Below, piece by piece: positions 10,801-21,559 of a stretch of DNA of 64,000 nt. Position 1 is the first letter of the stretch; every line of letters begins with the position of its first letter. The DNA lies in assembly GCA_037349105.1 (NCBI GenBank), contig JAYJMM010000038.1, forward strand, positions 124,001-188,000. Direction: 5' to 3'. Both the position numbers and the translations under genes were made by a program. Origin of the DNA: Limnomonas spitsbergensis. Lineage: Eukaryota > Chlorophyta > Chlorophyceae > Chlamydomonadales. Below the pieces are notes generated by a model. That model saw nothing but the letters and a program-made list of their open reading frames with translations, was not told the origin of the DNA and ran no database searches.

Positions 10801-13800
10801 GCACTTGCTGCTGCTACTGCTGGTACTGCTGTGCTCACTGTTGTTGCTGCTGCGGCTGCGAATGCGAATACTGCAATTTCATGAAGCTTGGGTATTTTCC
10901 AGGGGCTCTGATGCAGAACCGAGAGCTGCTGCTGCGACTGCTGGTGTTGCTGTAATCGATGTTGTTGCTGCTGTGGCTGCGAATGCGAAAGCTGCAATTT
11001 TATTTGCTTAAACATTTTGCAGGGGCTCAGTTTCAGGACCGAGAGCTGCAGCTGCTGATGCTGATGCTGGTACTGCTGTACTTGTTGCAGCTTCTGCTGC
11101 CGTTGCTGCTAATGGTGTCAATTCGTTTTGGTTGGACTCGGTCCAGGGGCTCTGATTCAGAACTGAGAGATGCTGATGCTGATACTGCTGTACTCACTGT
11201 TGTTGCTGCGGCTGCTTCTGAGGCTGCAAACGCTGAAAAGTTGTTTCGCGTGGACTTTTGCAGGGGCTCTGATTCAGGACCGAGAGCTGCGGCTGCTGCC
11301 CCTGGAGCAGACGTTCAGCAGAGTGAACGGCGTCTGGAACCTGAGCAGTGAACAGGCGCGTGACTTAATAGGGTTAAAGGTTTAAATATAAACCCCAATC
11401 AGGCGGGTAATGCGGTCAATGGTTTAAATCTGAACCCCAATCAGGCGCGTAACCTGTTAGGTTTTAAGGTTTCAATTTTAGCCCCAAACAGGCAGGTAAT
11501 GCGGTCAACGGTTTAAATCTTAACCCCAATCAGGCGCGTAACCCATTAGGGTCAACAGTTTAAATCTAAACCCCAAGCAGGCGGATTATGCGGTCAATTG
11601 CAATATCGTAACCCCAATCAGGTGCGTAACCCGTAAGGGTCTACGTTTTCAATCTAAACCCCAAACAGCAGGTAATACTATGTTTGCTTCAGTGCGCACC
11701 AGACCACCTACGGCTGGCTGTCGTCAGTGTGTTTGCTGCTAAATGTGCACCAGATTGCTACCTTTGGCTGGCTGCTGCTGGGCAGCCACGCCCACGACAG
11801 GGCCCATGGGGACCAAACCTCGACTGGCCTAAGGCCGGTGGCTCATGCGGCGGGCACCTTGCTGCAATGCGCCCCTCTAGCTGAAGGCCGAAATGTTGCT
11901 CAGGTTGAGCTGAAGCATCCCATACCCCGCCCAGTGGGGTGGGTTGCAACTGCCCAGTTTCTCAAGGCCGGATGTAAAAGCCCTGGGGGGGGCCACAGTC
12001 CTTTCCCGCATCGCTGGAGGGGAACGCACCGGACCTCCCCGGAGTGCCAGTGCTTTCGCCTCCGGCCATGCAGAATGCAAAAACACGGGATATCATTCAG
12101 CCCGAGTAAACGCAAATGCGTAGGCCTTTCGATAAACCTGATACAACATGGGCACATGGCAGCATGGCTTACATGGCAGCATGGCAGCATGGCTTACATG
12201 GCAGCATGGCAGCGTGGTTTACAGCCAGCCTCTGTGTTTTCAGCCTCCAAACATGCTGGCAGTGGAGGGATGGAGTCCATGCATGCCATGCACGAAGATG
12301 GCAGTATGGAATGCATGCCATGCACAGGGATGCAATGCATGCCATGCGCAGGGATGGAATGCATGCCATGCACAGGGATGGAATGCATGCCGTGCACAGG
12401 GATGGAATGCATGCCATGCACAGGGATGGAATGCATGCCGTGCACAGGGATGGAATGCATGCCATGCACAGGGATGGAATGCATGCCATGCACAGGGATG
12501 GAATGCATGCCATGCACAGGGATGGAATGCATGCCATGCACAGGGATGGAATGCATGCCATGCACAGGGATGGAATGCATGCCATGCACAGGGATGGAAT
12601 GCATGCCATGCACAGGGATGGAATGCATGCCATGCACAGGGATGGAATGCATGCCATGCGCAGGGATGGAATGCATGCCATGCACAGGGATGGAATGCAT
12701 GCCATGCACAGGGATGGAATGCATGCCATGCACAGGGATGGAATGCATGCCATGCACAGGGATGGAATGCATGCCATGCACGTAGATGGCAAAATGGAAT
12801 GCATGCCATGCACAGGGATGGAATGCATGCCATGCACAGGGATGGAATGCATGCCATGCACAGGGACGGAATGCATGCCATGCACAGGGATGGAATGCAT
12901 GCCATGCACAGGGATGGAATGCATGTCATGCACAGGGATGGAATGCATGCCAAGGACAGGGATGGAATGCATGCCATGCACAGGGATGGAATGCATGCCA
13001 TGCACAGGGATGGAATGCATGCCATGCACAGGGATGGAATGCATGCCATGCACAGGGATGGAATGCATGCCATGCACAGGGATGGAATGCATGCCATGCG
13101 CAGGGATGGAATGCATGCCGTGCACGGATGGAATGCATGCCGTGCACAGGGATGGAATGCATGCCATGCACAGGGATGGAATGCATGCCATGCACAGGGA
13201 TGGAATGCATGCCATGCACAGGGATGGAATGCATGCCATGCACAGGGATGGAATGCATGCCATGCACAGGGATGGAATGCATGCCATGCACAGGGATGGA
13301 ATGCATGCCATGCACAGGGATGGAATGCATGCCATGCACAGGGATGGAATGCATGCCATGCACAGGGATGGAATGCATGCCATGCACAGGGATGGAATGC
13401 ATGCTGTGCAATGGAATCCATGCCCGTCCGTGACAATCAAGTCCCAGGTGGCTAGCAGGCTACTCGTTTCCTGGTCATGCCTGAAGCCTGTTGTTATTCT
13501 CTTTTGCAATGTGGGGGCTGAAGCCTGCTGATACTCTCCTTTGCGGTGTAGGTAATGAAGCCTGTTTTATCTTCTCCTTTGCAGTGTAGGTAATGAAGCC
13601 TGTTTATCTTCTCCTTTGCGGTGTAGGAGAACCTCGGGACCTTTTTCATCAGCAACGTCAGGGTGGCTAACAGGCAATTCGTTTCCTGATCATGACTGAA
13701 GCCTGCTTTATCTTCTCCTTTGTGGTGTAGGGGAACCTCGGGACAATTTTCATCAGCAACGTCAGGGTGGCTCACCTGCAAATCATGTCCTGGAATTGTG

Positions 13801-16800
13801 GTCATGACTGAAGCCTGGTGTTTCCCCCCCTTTACAACGTAGGGGAACCTTGGGACATTTTTCATCAGTAACGTCAGGGTGGTCTGGTTTGCCAACCTGG
13901 CAGAGAGCTTCAACGTCAGCCTGCCGTACCTGCAGGTGAAGGAAAATATAAACCCTAAACCCTAAACGTCAGCCTGCCTTACCTGCAGGTGAAGGAAAAA
14001 GGGGATAGCATTGCTTGAGTTGTTCTATACACTCAACCCTCACCTCAAACCCTAACTGTAAGCCCTGAACCCAAAACCTCACCATAAATCCGACCCTAAG
14101 CTAAGCCCCGACGCCTAACCCTAAGCTAGAGCCCTACGCTTAAAGAGTCCTGGTTTGCTGTTTCAGCGCTTGCGCATCCACACTATGGCCTTTTGAGTGT
14201 GCCTGGCAGTGCCATTGGGAGGAGCAGAGAAAGTTGTAGCCGTGCTCAGGGTCCAGCAGCTCTCAATCTTTAAAAGGTACGGTACGCATGTGACAAGTTT
14301 AAAATAGCCCAGCAACATACGCTGGCTCCCGGCCGTCAGCCTAGCAAGAAGGAGCTGGGCTGGCTCAAGCCATAAGCCCAGTAGTCAGGCTCCAGCCAGC
14401 TACAGACAACGCAGCAGTGGCCGCCTGCAAACCGCCATACCCCTCCTTGCCTCTTTTGGCTCCCGTTTCTGTAAGAAAAATAGAAAGCTATGCCCTACTA
14501 GGGCGTGGAGGTTAAGGGAACAGCGCAGCTTGGGGCCGTAGACACATCCTCACCGTTACCATGATGAAAAATGAAAGAAGCAACTACTTCCTCACGGCGG
14601 TTTTCTCTCATATGTTTGCTTTGTTGGCCCAGTGACAGGCTTTGTGGTGTAAAAATATTCATGTCTGCGTCTGGTTTCCCGCCCTGTAAGCATTCGAACG
14701 TTCCCTGTCCCCGCCTTCCTGTGTCCTCATTAATGGACCAGAGAATCTCACACACGTTCACACTGTTTCACACTCACCTCTGCAGCTCTTTGATGCCTGC
14801 ATACCTAAATATTTGTAACCCACATACTTTCACACACAAACCTCTTCGCTCCCTGATGCCTCTTCAATTATTTCTATCCCACCCTTGCCAGGACACACGA
14901 CTCAAATAAGTCCTCTTGAAATTGAAATTGCCCCCTTTTGTATTTATAAAAAAACTCGTTTTGTTTAGTGCTTAATACAGACACGGTACCCCTACGGTAT
15001 CTAGTATTTTCTAGAAACGACCCTGGTAAGAACTCGATAATCACCCCTATTTATTATTTTATACAGAAGCCCCTTTTTTTCTTTTTTTTTAAAGCCTGTT
15101 AATGTTTTTATAAAAGCTCCCCTGTTTATATGTGGTACCCCGGTGTAGTGCAGATCACTTCCAATGTTACGATGGTGGTTGTCCCCACCACTAGACCCAT
15201 ACTTTGTTGGCGGTGTACACCTGGGTGCAGCCTTTTTAGGCAGGGCAGCTTGGCTCCATGCGAGACATCACGATCCTAGCTGGCAAGAATACCAAGGTTT
15301 CGTGCTTTGAGCAGGAGACACAGCAACTTTTCGATCGGTTCCCGAAAAAAATGTGAAAATCGTGGCTTCTTTCCCCCCCCAGGTACCCGGCCGGATTGCA
15401 GATCCCTGATTAGTCCTGGCTTGCCATCATTTACACACTCAGATCAAGGCGGTCAAAATCCGCGAGTCCAAGTTCGGTCAAGCGCTGGTCCTGGAGACCA
15501 CAGCCCAGAGCGGTGGCTACATCCTCGGCTTCAAGATCGACCCCAAGGAGACTTTGGACTACGTGTACAAGGAGATCAGCTCACTATGGCAGGTGCGTTA
15601 GCAACATAACACCTCTGGACCCTACTAAAAAAGCTTGGCCATGCGTGGGCATCCGACTGCCTGGTAGGACTACATGTGCAAGGAGATCAGCTCGCTCCGG
15701 CAGGTGCGTTACCGACATAACACCTCTGGGCCACATGTAACAGGCAGGGTTATTTAGGGTGCTCCGGCTGATTTTCAGCTACATCACTTCACTGGCTAAT
15801 GGACTACGTGTACAAGGAGATCAGCTCACCATGGCAGGTGCGTTAGCGACCAGTTATTCTTTTTCCAACCATGAATCTATCTTTGGCAGGCCGCCCCTCG
15901 ACCAACGGAGGCTCGAATGGGACCAAACCAGGACCGGCCTATGACTGGTGCCCTAAGGCAGTTTTGCTGGCCACAGCTGGGGCCTCTGGCCAAAAACGAG
16001 CGTGTAGCTGACATGTAGCTGTGTCACAGAGAAATAATGTTCACGACATAACATCTCTGGGCCACACCTAACAGGCGGGGTTTACTTTATGGTGCTCCAG
16101 CTGCAATCCAGCTACATCTCCAGCTGTAATTTAGCTACATGTCCAGCTAAAATCCAGCTGCATCCCCAGCTGCAATCCAGCTACATGTCCAGCTGCAATT
16201 CAGCTACATGTCCAGCTGCAATTCAGCTACATCTCCAGCTGCAATCCAGCTACATCTCCAGCTGCAATCCAGCTACATGTCCAGCTGCAATTCAGCTACA
16301 TCTCCAGCTGTAATTCAGCTACATCACCAGCTACAATTCAGCTACATCTCCAGCTGCAATCCAGCTACATCTCCAGCTGCAATTCAGCTACAAGTCCAGC
16401 TGCAATTCAGCTACATCTCCAGCTGTAATTCAGCTACATCTCCAGCTGCAATTCAGCTACATCTCCAGCTGCAATCCAGCTACATCTCCAGCTGCAATTC
16501 AGCTACATCTCCAGCTGCAATTCAGCTACATCTCCAGCTGCAATCCAGCTACATCTCCAGCTGCAATTCAGCTACACCTCCTGCTGCAATCCAGCTACAT
16601 CTCCAGCTGCAATTCAGCTACATCTCCCGCTGCAATTCAGCTACATCTCCAGCTGCAATTCAGCTACACCTCCTGCTGCAATCCAGCTACATCTCCAGCT
16701 GCTATTCAGCTACATCTCCTGCTGCAATTCAGCTACATCTCCAGCTGCAATTCAGCTACATCTCCAGCTGTAATTCAGCTACATCACCAGCTACAATTCA

Positions 16801-19800
16801 GCTACATCTCCAGCTGTAATTCAGCTACATCTCCAGCTGCAATCCAGCTACATCTCCAGCTGCAATTTAGCTACATGCCCAGCTGCAATTCAGCTACATC
16901 TCCAGCTGCAATTCAGCTACATCTCCTGCTACAATCCAGCTACATGTCCAGCTGCAATTCAGCTACATCGCCAGCTGTAATTCAGCTACATCACCAGCTA
17001 CAATTCAGCTACATCTCCAGCTGCAATCCAGCTACATCTCCAGCTGCAATTCAGCTACAAGTCCAGCTGCAATTTAGCTACATCTCCAGCTGCAATTCAG
17101 CTACATCTCCAGCTGCAATTCAGCTACATCTCCAGCTGCAATCCAGCTACATCTCCAGCTGCAATTCAGCTACATCTCCAGCTGCAATTCAGCTACATCT
17201 CCAGCTGCAATCCAGCTACATCTCCAGCTGCAATTCAGCTACACCTCCTGCTGCAATCCAGCTACATCTCCAGCTGCAATTCAGCTACATCTCCAGCTGC
17301 AATACAGCTACATCTCCAGCTGCAATTCAGCTACATCTCCAGCTGCAATCCAGCTACATCTCCAGCTGCAATTCAGCTACATCTCCAGCTGCAATCCAGC
17401 TACATCTCCAGCTGCTGTTCAGCTACATCTCCAGCTGCTGTTCAGCTTCATCTCCAGCTGCAATTCAGCTACATCTCCAGCTGCAATTCAGCTACATCTC
17501 CAGCTGCAATTCAGCTACAAGTCCAGCTGCAAATCAGCTACATGTCTGGCTGTAATTCAGCAACATCTCCAGCTGCAATTCAGCTACATCTCCTGCTGCA
17601 ATCCAGCTACATCTCCAGCTGCTGTTCAGCTACATCACATCGGAACATAACTGACTAATGAAGGAGCACACCTAATAGCCAATAGGTTTACTTTAGAGTG
17701 CCCAGCTGCTGTTCAGCCACATCACTTCACTGAGACTTATGCAGTACCACGCCTAATAGCCACTGGGGGATGATTTCAGGCCGCAGAGTAGCAACCACAC
17801 GTAGCAGCCACTGGGTTAATTTAGGTGCTGCAGCTGCGCTCTTCAGCTACATGACCTCACTGACTAATGCAGCACCTCACATACCAGACAATGGATGTCA
17901 GTGCACACCTTGGGCAGGCCGCAGAGCAGCAATCACACCGAACAGGAAGGATGCATTGATTTAGGTTAGGGTGCTTCCGCTGCGATTCAGCTGCGTCACA
18001 TCCCTGACTTATCCAGCACCTAACCCAAAAGACACTGGGGGTAGATGTCAGTGCGCGCTTTGGGCTGGCTGCAGAGCAACAACCAAACCTGGCAGACAGG
18101 GTTCCTTGATTTATTTTAGGGTGCTCCTTCTGCGATTTATCTGCGTCAGTTTATTGCCTTACGGAGTACTTCACCTAGCAGCTCCGCGGTTGATGTCCGT
18201 GCGCACCTTGGGCAGGCTACAGAGCAACTCAACCTTTCAGGCAGGGTTTGCTAAATTATTGTAGGGTGCTCCTGCTGCTTTTCTGGGTTGAAGTCAGTGC
18301 GCCCCTTGGGCAGGCTGCAGAGCAGTAACCACACCTAACAGGAAGGGTTTATTACTCTAATTTAGGGTTTAGGGTTTATTACTCTTTATGCTGCATCACT
18401 TCACTGCCTTACGGAGTGCCACACCTAGCAGCCGCTGAAATTTTCAGGGTTTGGGGAAGCTTGTGGAAATTTAGGATAAGTGATTTGGGGGAGCTTGTGG
18501 ACATTTAAGTGCGCACAAGACCGGTATCTTTGGCAGGCCGATGAGAAGCCGGGCTGATGTGGACTACACATTGACGGGCCGGTGACCGACAGCCCAACCC
18601 ACATGGCTTGCTGCAGCAGATCCTCCGAGTCGCATGGGCCGCAATGTCGCTGACTTGTAGCCTGAGCAAGCTATGAGTAGCGCCTGATGGTTTATGGTAG
18701 CCCACATCCTGCTGGATGTGTGGGGGCCTTACACCAAGCCTCGGGGCGTATTGTTTATACATAATTAATAAAGGCAGGGATACCCCCTAATATAGGGTAT
18801 TATTTATACAATCTTATTTTAGGGTACCGGTATTTGGGATATTTATTATTATTTAGTACCCCATAACGCTGCAGGTGTCAAATAAAATGTCCTGGCACAA
18901 TTTCCCTTAATTGCCCTGGCCAAGAGCCCTACCCCCCCTTCTCCCTTTTGCCGATCGTGATACCTCTTTCAGTTCACCTCGCCCGTATTTGATCTAATGA
19001 GGGCAGCAATTGGACCCTTGCCATGGTTGGGCTCTGCAAGCCCTCTCCATCATGTTTCTTTTGACCCTGACCAAGCCTTCCGCGCACCCTCCTTTCGTTT
19101 GCCGTTTATCACCTTGGCTAAGAGCCCTCCTGTACGGCGATACATCACTGAACCCTAAACCCTTTATTACTTTGGCTAAGAGCCCTCCTCTACGGCTGAT
19201 ACATAATTAAACCCTAAACCCTTTATTACCTTGTCTAAGAGCCCTCCTGTACGGCTGATACATAATTAAACCCTAAACCCTTTATCACCTTGGCTAAGAG
19301 CCCTCCTGTACGGCTGATACATAATTAAACCCTAAACCCTTTATTACCTTGGCTAAGAGCCCTCCTGTACGGCTGATACATAATTAAAAAACCCTAAACC
19401 CTTTATTACCTTGGCTAAGAGCCCGCCTCCACGGCCGATCATGATACCTCTTTCAGATGGACTCGGCCATGTTTGAGCTATCTAGAGAGCGGTGACAGAC
19501 TGACAGCTACTGGACCCCGGCCAAGCTTGAGCGCTCCAAACAGTGTTTCTTCTTTTGGCTACGAGTCCACCTTCAGCAGGCCGCCCCACGGCAGCGAAAG
19601 GCCCAATGGGGACCAAACTTGGACCAGGCTAAAACTGGTGGCCAAAGAAGCATGGCTGGCCAAAAATGGGGTCATCGGCCAGAGGCCGGAGTGTAGCTGA
19701 CATGTACCTGAGTCAAGAATAAGAAACACTGCCTCCGAGCACCCTGTCCATCGTGATTTCTTTGCCCTGGCCGGGCCCTCCGAGCAACCTCTGTCGTTTG

Positions 19801-21487
19801 CCGCGTGCCCCTGGCAGGTTTACTCCAAGTCGCCGATCTTTGGGGTGGAGTACGCGGTCAGCCCGGGCCAAGCGCCGCTGTCCTCCTTCAAGATATCCGA
19901 GTCGTGAGTCTAAGTGGTGTACTGGGGTTGACTCAGGGTGTTTCAGCCTCAATTCAGCTGTTGTTACGAATTTAAATTATACCGTATCCAGTGTTGTAAC
20001 TGCCTACGGCTAGGGGGACCTGGTGAAGCAAACGCTGAAGCGCCGCTGTCCTCTTTCAAGATTTCCGAGTCGTGAGTCGGAGAGGTGTTGATGTCAGGGT
20101 GTTTCAGCTGCAATTCAGCTGTTGTTACTGAGTCAATTCAATTTATGTATATTACTTATGTAAGTTATATTAGATACGTAAGTTATCTTAGTTATGTAAG
20201 TTATATTAGTTATGTAAGTTATATTAGTTATGTAAGTTATATTTCTACTGCTTGGGGGGCCTGGAGCAGCAAGCGCCGCTGTCCTCTTTCAAGATTGCCA
20301 AATTGTGAGTCGAGTGGTGTTGATGCTGCCATTAACGTCACTGGATAACAGCTGGACAACAGGGCAGCCCAGCTGTTATCCAGTGACGTTAATGGCAGCA
20401 TCACAGCGTACTGCTAGTGTGCCTTAATGGTCTGCCCATGCTTGCCTCCTGCTTCAGGGAGGAGGACGTGCAGATTGGCGATTCTGAGGACAAGGGCGAC
20501 CTGCTAGCCACCTACTACGCAGATGCAACAAAGGGCGCCGACAGGTGTGTGGCTGGCTCCTGTTTTATTATTTTAGCGCGTGTTTGATGACCAGCTTAGG
20601 GGTATTGCTACCTAGTGAATCTGTATAAGGCGAGTGGTAGCCATTGGCATCAAGTAGGGCGAGTAAGAAGTTGTATTGGTAAGAAGTTGGATTGGCGATC
20701 CAAAAGCCTATCCAAAAGAAGCCGGCTCGCTTGAGGTGCGTGCCCTCGTTCACACTTTTTCACACCTTTGGCTCCTAGAAATATGTATGAATTTTGAATG
20801 CAGAAAGACGGTTGCTGCCTGACCATGATCTGCCTGCAGCCTGAAGCCCTGAGGATCGCAAGTTGTTTCAAACGCGCCCCCTGCCGGGCCTGTTCAGTGT
20901 TTATTTTGTTATGTTTGGAAATGCCGGTAATTCCCAATCCAAATTGATGTCGAGAGATATCGTTGCCGTCCTTTTAGATTGCCTTTGTGCGTAAATGTTG
21001 TAATCTAGGGGTGCGACTGTGCGAGACAGGCCGTGCAAATTATTAATAATTCATATCTGGGGTGCGCGATAATGATGCTGAGTGGAATCAGTTACAATCA
21101 GTCGGAATCGGGCAGTGCGTCGACTTGTAAACAAGTTTAAATTAGTCCTGCGGGACTTGCTGGAATATGCCAGAAGCAATTTAGAAAAAATGCGGGACTT
21201 ACTGTAATTAATTAACAGCTTTATGTTCTCAGGGGTGTGTGTGGGAAGGCTGTTCAAATGTACGATACTGCGAGACTGAACTTCGGTTCAGCAGAATTTT
21301 AATTGATGCCAAAACATGAATTGTGCTCCACACTTCATGTTTTGGCACATGGCGTGGACCAATATCTACCAATCAGCATCCTTCCCTCCTTCCCTGCAGG
21401 GATCCTGTGTACAACATTGAGCTAGGGCTCTCTGTGGAGCAGCTGAAGGACGGCTTGACCATTGATCAGCTATGGAGCGTGCTGTAG
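7831..21487 (+). CDS. BBS5: BBS5, BBSome subunit 5
   Basis: Ten exons: 7831-7971, 8045-8210, 8534-8577, 9723-9840, 11264-11355, 13843-13935, 15443-15592, 19818-19903, 20458-20544, 21400-21487. All phases match and give 354 aa (animal BBS5 about 341). Diagnostic stretches are [95 protein letters not shown] and, at the C-terminus, [11 protein letters not shown]. These make up the two DM16/PH-like domains (about 30-130 and 160-270) and the conserved C-terminal tail. BBS5 is a phosphoinositide-binding BBSome subunit needed for membrane-protein traffic in cilia. Intron 5 has a GC donor (CAG|GCGCGT). The long introns are filled with exon echoes, minisatellites and dispersed repeats. ATG 7831 is the first in-frame ATG of exon 1; 7852 is an alternative. 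Confidence 0.97.
9900..10365 (+). repeat. BBS5: Echoes of BBS5 exon 4 3' end with donor
   Basis: Partial copies of the exon 4 end (AAGGCATATGATAACAGTCG, CTGTACAGAGATCTCAAGCT, CAGAGGTGAG) recur at about 9908-9945, 10028-10045, 10111-10165, 10222-10280 and 10331-10365. Several retain the GAGGTGA donor. They diverge and share an AAATCAGCAC / GTCAGATCAG spacer. Confidence 0.92.
9952..9978. repeat. Perfect palindrome inside an exon 4 echo
   Basis: CCTCGTACGCCGG at 9952-9964, a single A, then the exact reverse complement at 9966-9978. Outer flanks TGCATGGT / ACCATGCA extend the symmetry imperfectly. It would form a 13-bp hairpin or cruciform. Confidence 0.9.
10440..11190 (+). repeat. BBS5: Echoes of BBS5 exon 5 5' end with acceptor, expanded CTG triplets
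   Basis: The acceptor and exon start CCAGGGGCTCTGATTCAG with GACCGAGAGCTG recur at about 10446, 10534, 10621, 10744, 10899, 11021 and 11142, ahead of the real exon at 11264. Each echo runs into a (CTG)n-rich expansion (CTGCTGCTGATGCTG) derived from the exon's CTGCGGCTGCTGC. Leu-rich and Ala-rich ORFs here are by-products. Confidence 0.93.
11356..11680 (+). repeat. BBS5: Donor array after BBS5 exon 5
   Basis: About eight units of roughly 45 bp, each with CAGGCGCGTAAC or CAGGCGGGTAATGCGG and AACCCCAATCAG. The units begin with the authentic donor CAG|GCGCGTGAC at 11356. Copy 11617 reads CAGGTGCGTAAC, a canonical GT donor; others have GC at that place. Confidence 0.85.
12290..13410. repeat. 24-bp minisatellite in BBS5 intron 5
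   Basis: About 46 copies of GATGGAATGCATGCCATGCA plus CAGG, with a few variants (CGTAGATGGCAAAAT at 12780, one shortened unit at 13123). The unit length is divisible by three and stop-free in several frames, which gives long overlapping ORFs on both strands. No real gene is implied. Confidence 0.97.
13530..13830 (+). repeat. BBS5: Echoes of BBS5 exon 6 5' end with acceptor
   Basis: Copies of TCTCCTTTGCGGTGTAG plus the exon start (GAACCTCGGGAC..TTTTCATCAGCAACGTCAGG) lie at about 13605-13665 and 13715-13775. Shorter acceptor-only copies are near 13535 and 13580. The authentic exon begins at 13843. One echo of the exon's 3' end (AACGTCAGCCTGCC..CTGCAGGTGAAG) follows at 13965-13998. Confidence 0.92.
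14460..15130. other. Intron 6 interior, AT-richer, no features
   Basis: No gene recognised. Some T-rich and A-rich runs (15060-15100). Degenerate CCCTAAA-like words occur just before, at 13950-14150. Confidence 0.5.
15655..15855 (+). repeat. BBS5: Echoes of BBS5 exon 7 3' end with donor
   Basis: Two copies of the exon end (GGACTACGTGTACAAGGAGA, TCAGCTCACTATGG, CAGGTGCGTTA) follow the real exon, at about 15668-15713 and 15800-15846. Both keep an intact CAG|GTGCGT donor. They are interleaved with a LINE-tail motif (ATAACACCTCTGGGCC). Confidence 0.93.
16090..17640. repeat. 23-bp minisatellite in BBS5 intron 7
   Basis: About 65 copies of CAGCTACATCTCCAGCTGCA plus AT(T/C), with substitutions. 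Three units equal 69 nt, so ORFs with a 23-aa period appear. They are an artefact of the repeat. Single or double copies of the same word (CAGCTGCAATTCAGCTACAT) are scattered elsewhere, at 17700, 17820, 20100, 25260 and 33310. Confidence 0.97.
17640..18480. repeat. Tandem degenerate repeat of about 170 bp in BBS5 intron 7
   Basis: Units with TTTAGGGTGCTCC, CTGCGATTCAGCTGCGTCAC, ACGGAGTACCTCACC and TTGGGCAGGCTGCAGAGCAA recur four to five times with strong divergence. Confidence 0.7.
19100..19440. repeat. Tandem repeat with telomere-like CCCTAAACCC words
   Basis: About five units of roughly 59 bp: AAACCCTAAACCCTTTATTA, CCTTGGCTAAGAGCCCTCCT, GTACGGCTGATACATAATTA. The telomere-type heptamer (CCCTAAA) is part of each unit rather than a pure telomeric tract. 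Confidence 0.9.
19555..19720. repeat. Dispersed GGCTGGCC-rich repeat (one of about nine copies)
   Basis: Pattern: GGCAGGCCGC..., GGGACCAAAC, TGGACC(A/G)GGC, ...GGTGGCC, GCTTGCTG or GGCTGGCC, then ...GTAGCTGA(C/A)(A/T)TGTAGCTGA. Related copies are near 8735-8885, 9215-9320, 9520-9670, 11695-11930, 15880-16030, 18515-18690, 22245-22445 and 26300-26400. About 150-200 bp, non-coding, probably a MITE- or SINE-like family. Boundaries are not resolved. Confidence 0.6.
20030..20330 (+). repeat. BBS5: Echoes of BBS5 exon 8 3' end with donor
   Basis: GCGCCGCTGTCCTCTTTCAA plus GATTTCCGAGTCGTGAGTC recur at about 20036-20082 and 20270-20315. The second is altered to AAATTGTGAGTC. Between them, 20145-20235 is a tandem ATGTAAGTTATATTAGTT microrepeat. 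Confidence 0.93.
20321..20403. repeat. Perfect 35-bp inverted repeat, 13-nt loop
   Basis: Arms at 20321-20355 and 20369-20403 are exact reverse complements (TGATGCTGCCATTAACGTCA... and ...TGACGTTAATGGCAGCATCA). They lie in BBS5 intron 8, just after the second exon 8 echo and 54 nt before exon 9. A transcript would fold into a long hairpin. Confidence 0.95.
21307..21347. repeat. 14-bp inverted repeat, 13-nt loop
   Basis: TGCCAAAACATGAA at 21307-21320 and its reverse complement at 21334-21347, in BBS5 intron 9, about 50 nt before exon 10. Confidence 0.9.
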
Positions 21488-21559
21488 CCGTGTTTCTCGA
21501 GCCGCACTTCCTTCCGCATCGTCTGTCTAGACAACAGATACGATGGTGACTGTGAGGCA

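Noticed and set aside
10661..11351. Leu-rich ORFs that look like membrane proteins
   Set aside because: CTG-triplet expansions attached to exon 5 echoes; only the final segment is BBS5 exon 5.
12116..13531. Six or more long ORFs (up to 471 codons) on both strands with [16 protein letters not shown] or HGMHSIPV repeats
   Set aside because: They are translations of a 24-bp minisatellite inside a BBS5 intron. A unit length divisible by three keeps every frame open.
16089..17555. Long ORFs with a 23-residue repeat ([20 protein letters not shown])
   Set aside because: A 23-bp minisatellite read three times per 69 nt, in an intron; no start context or flanking exon.
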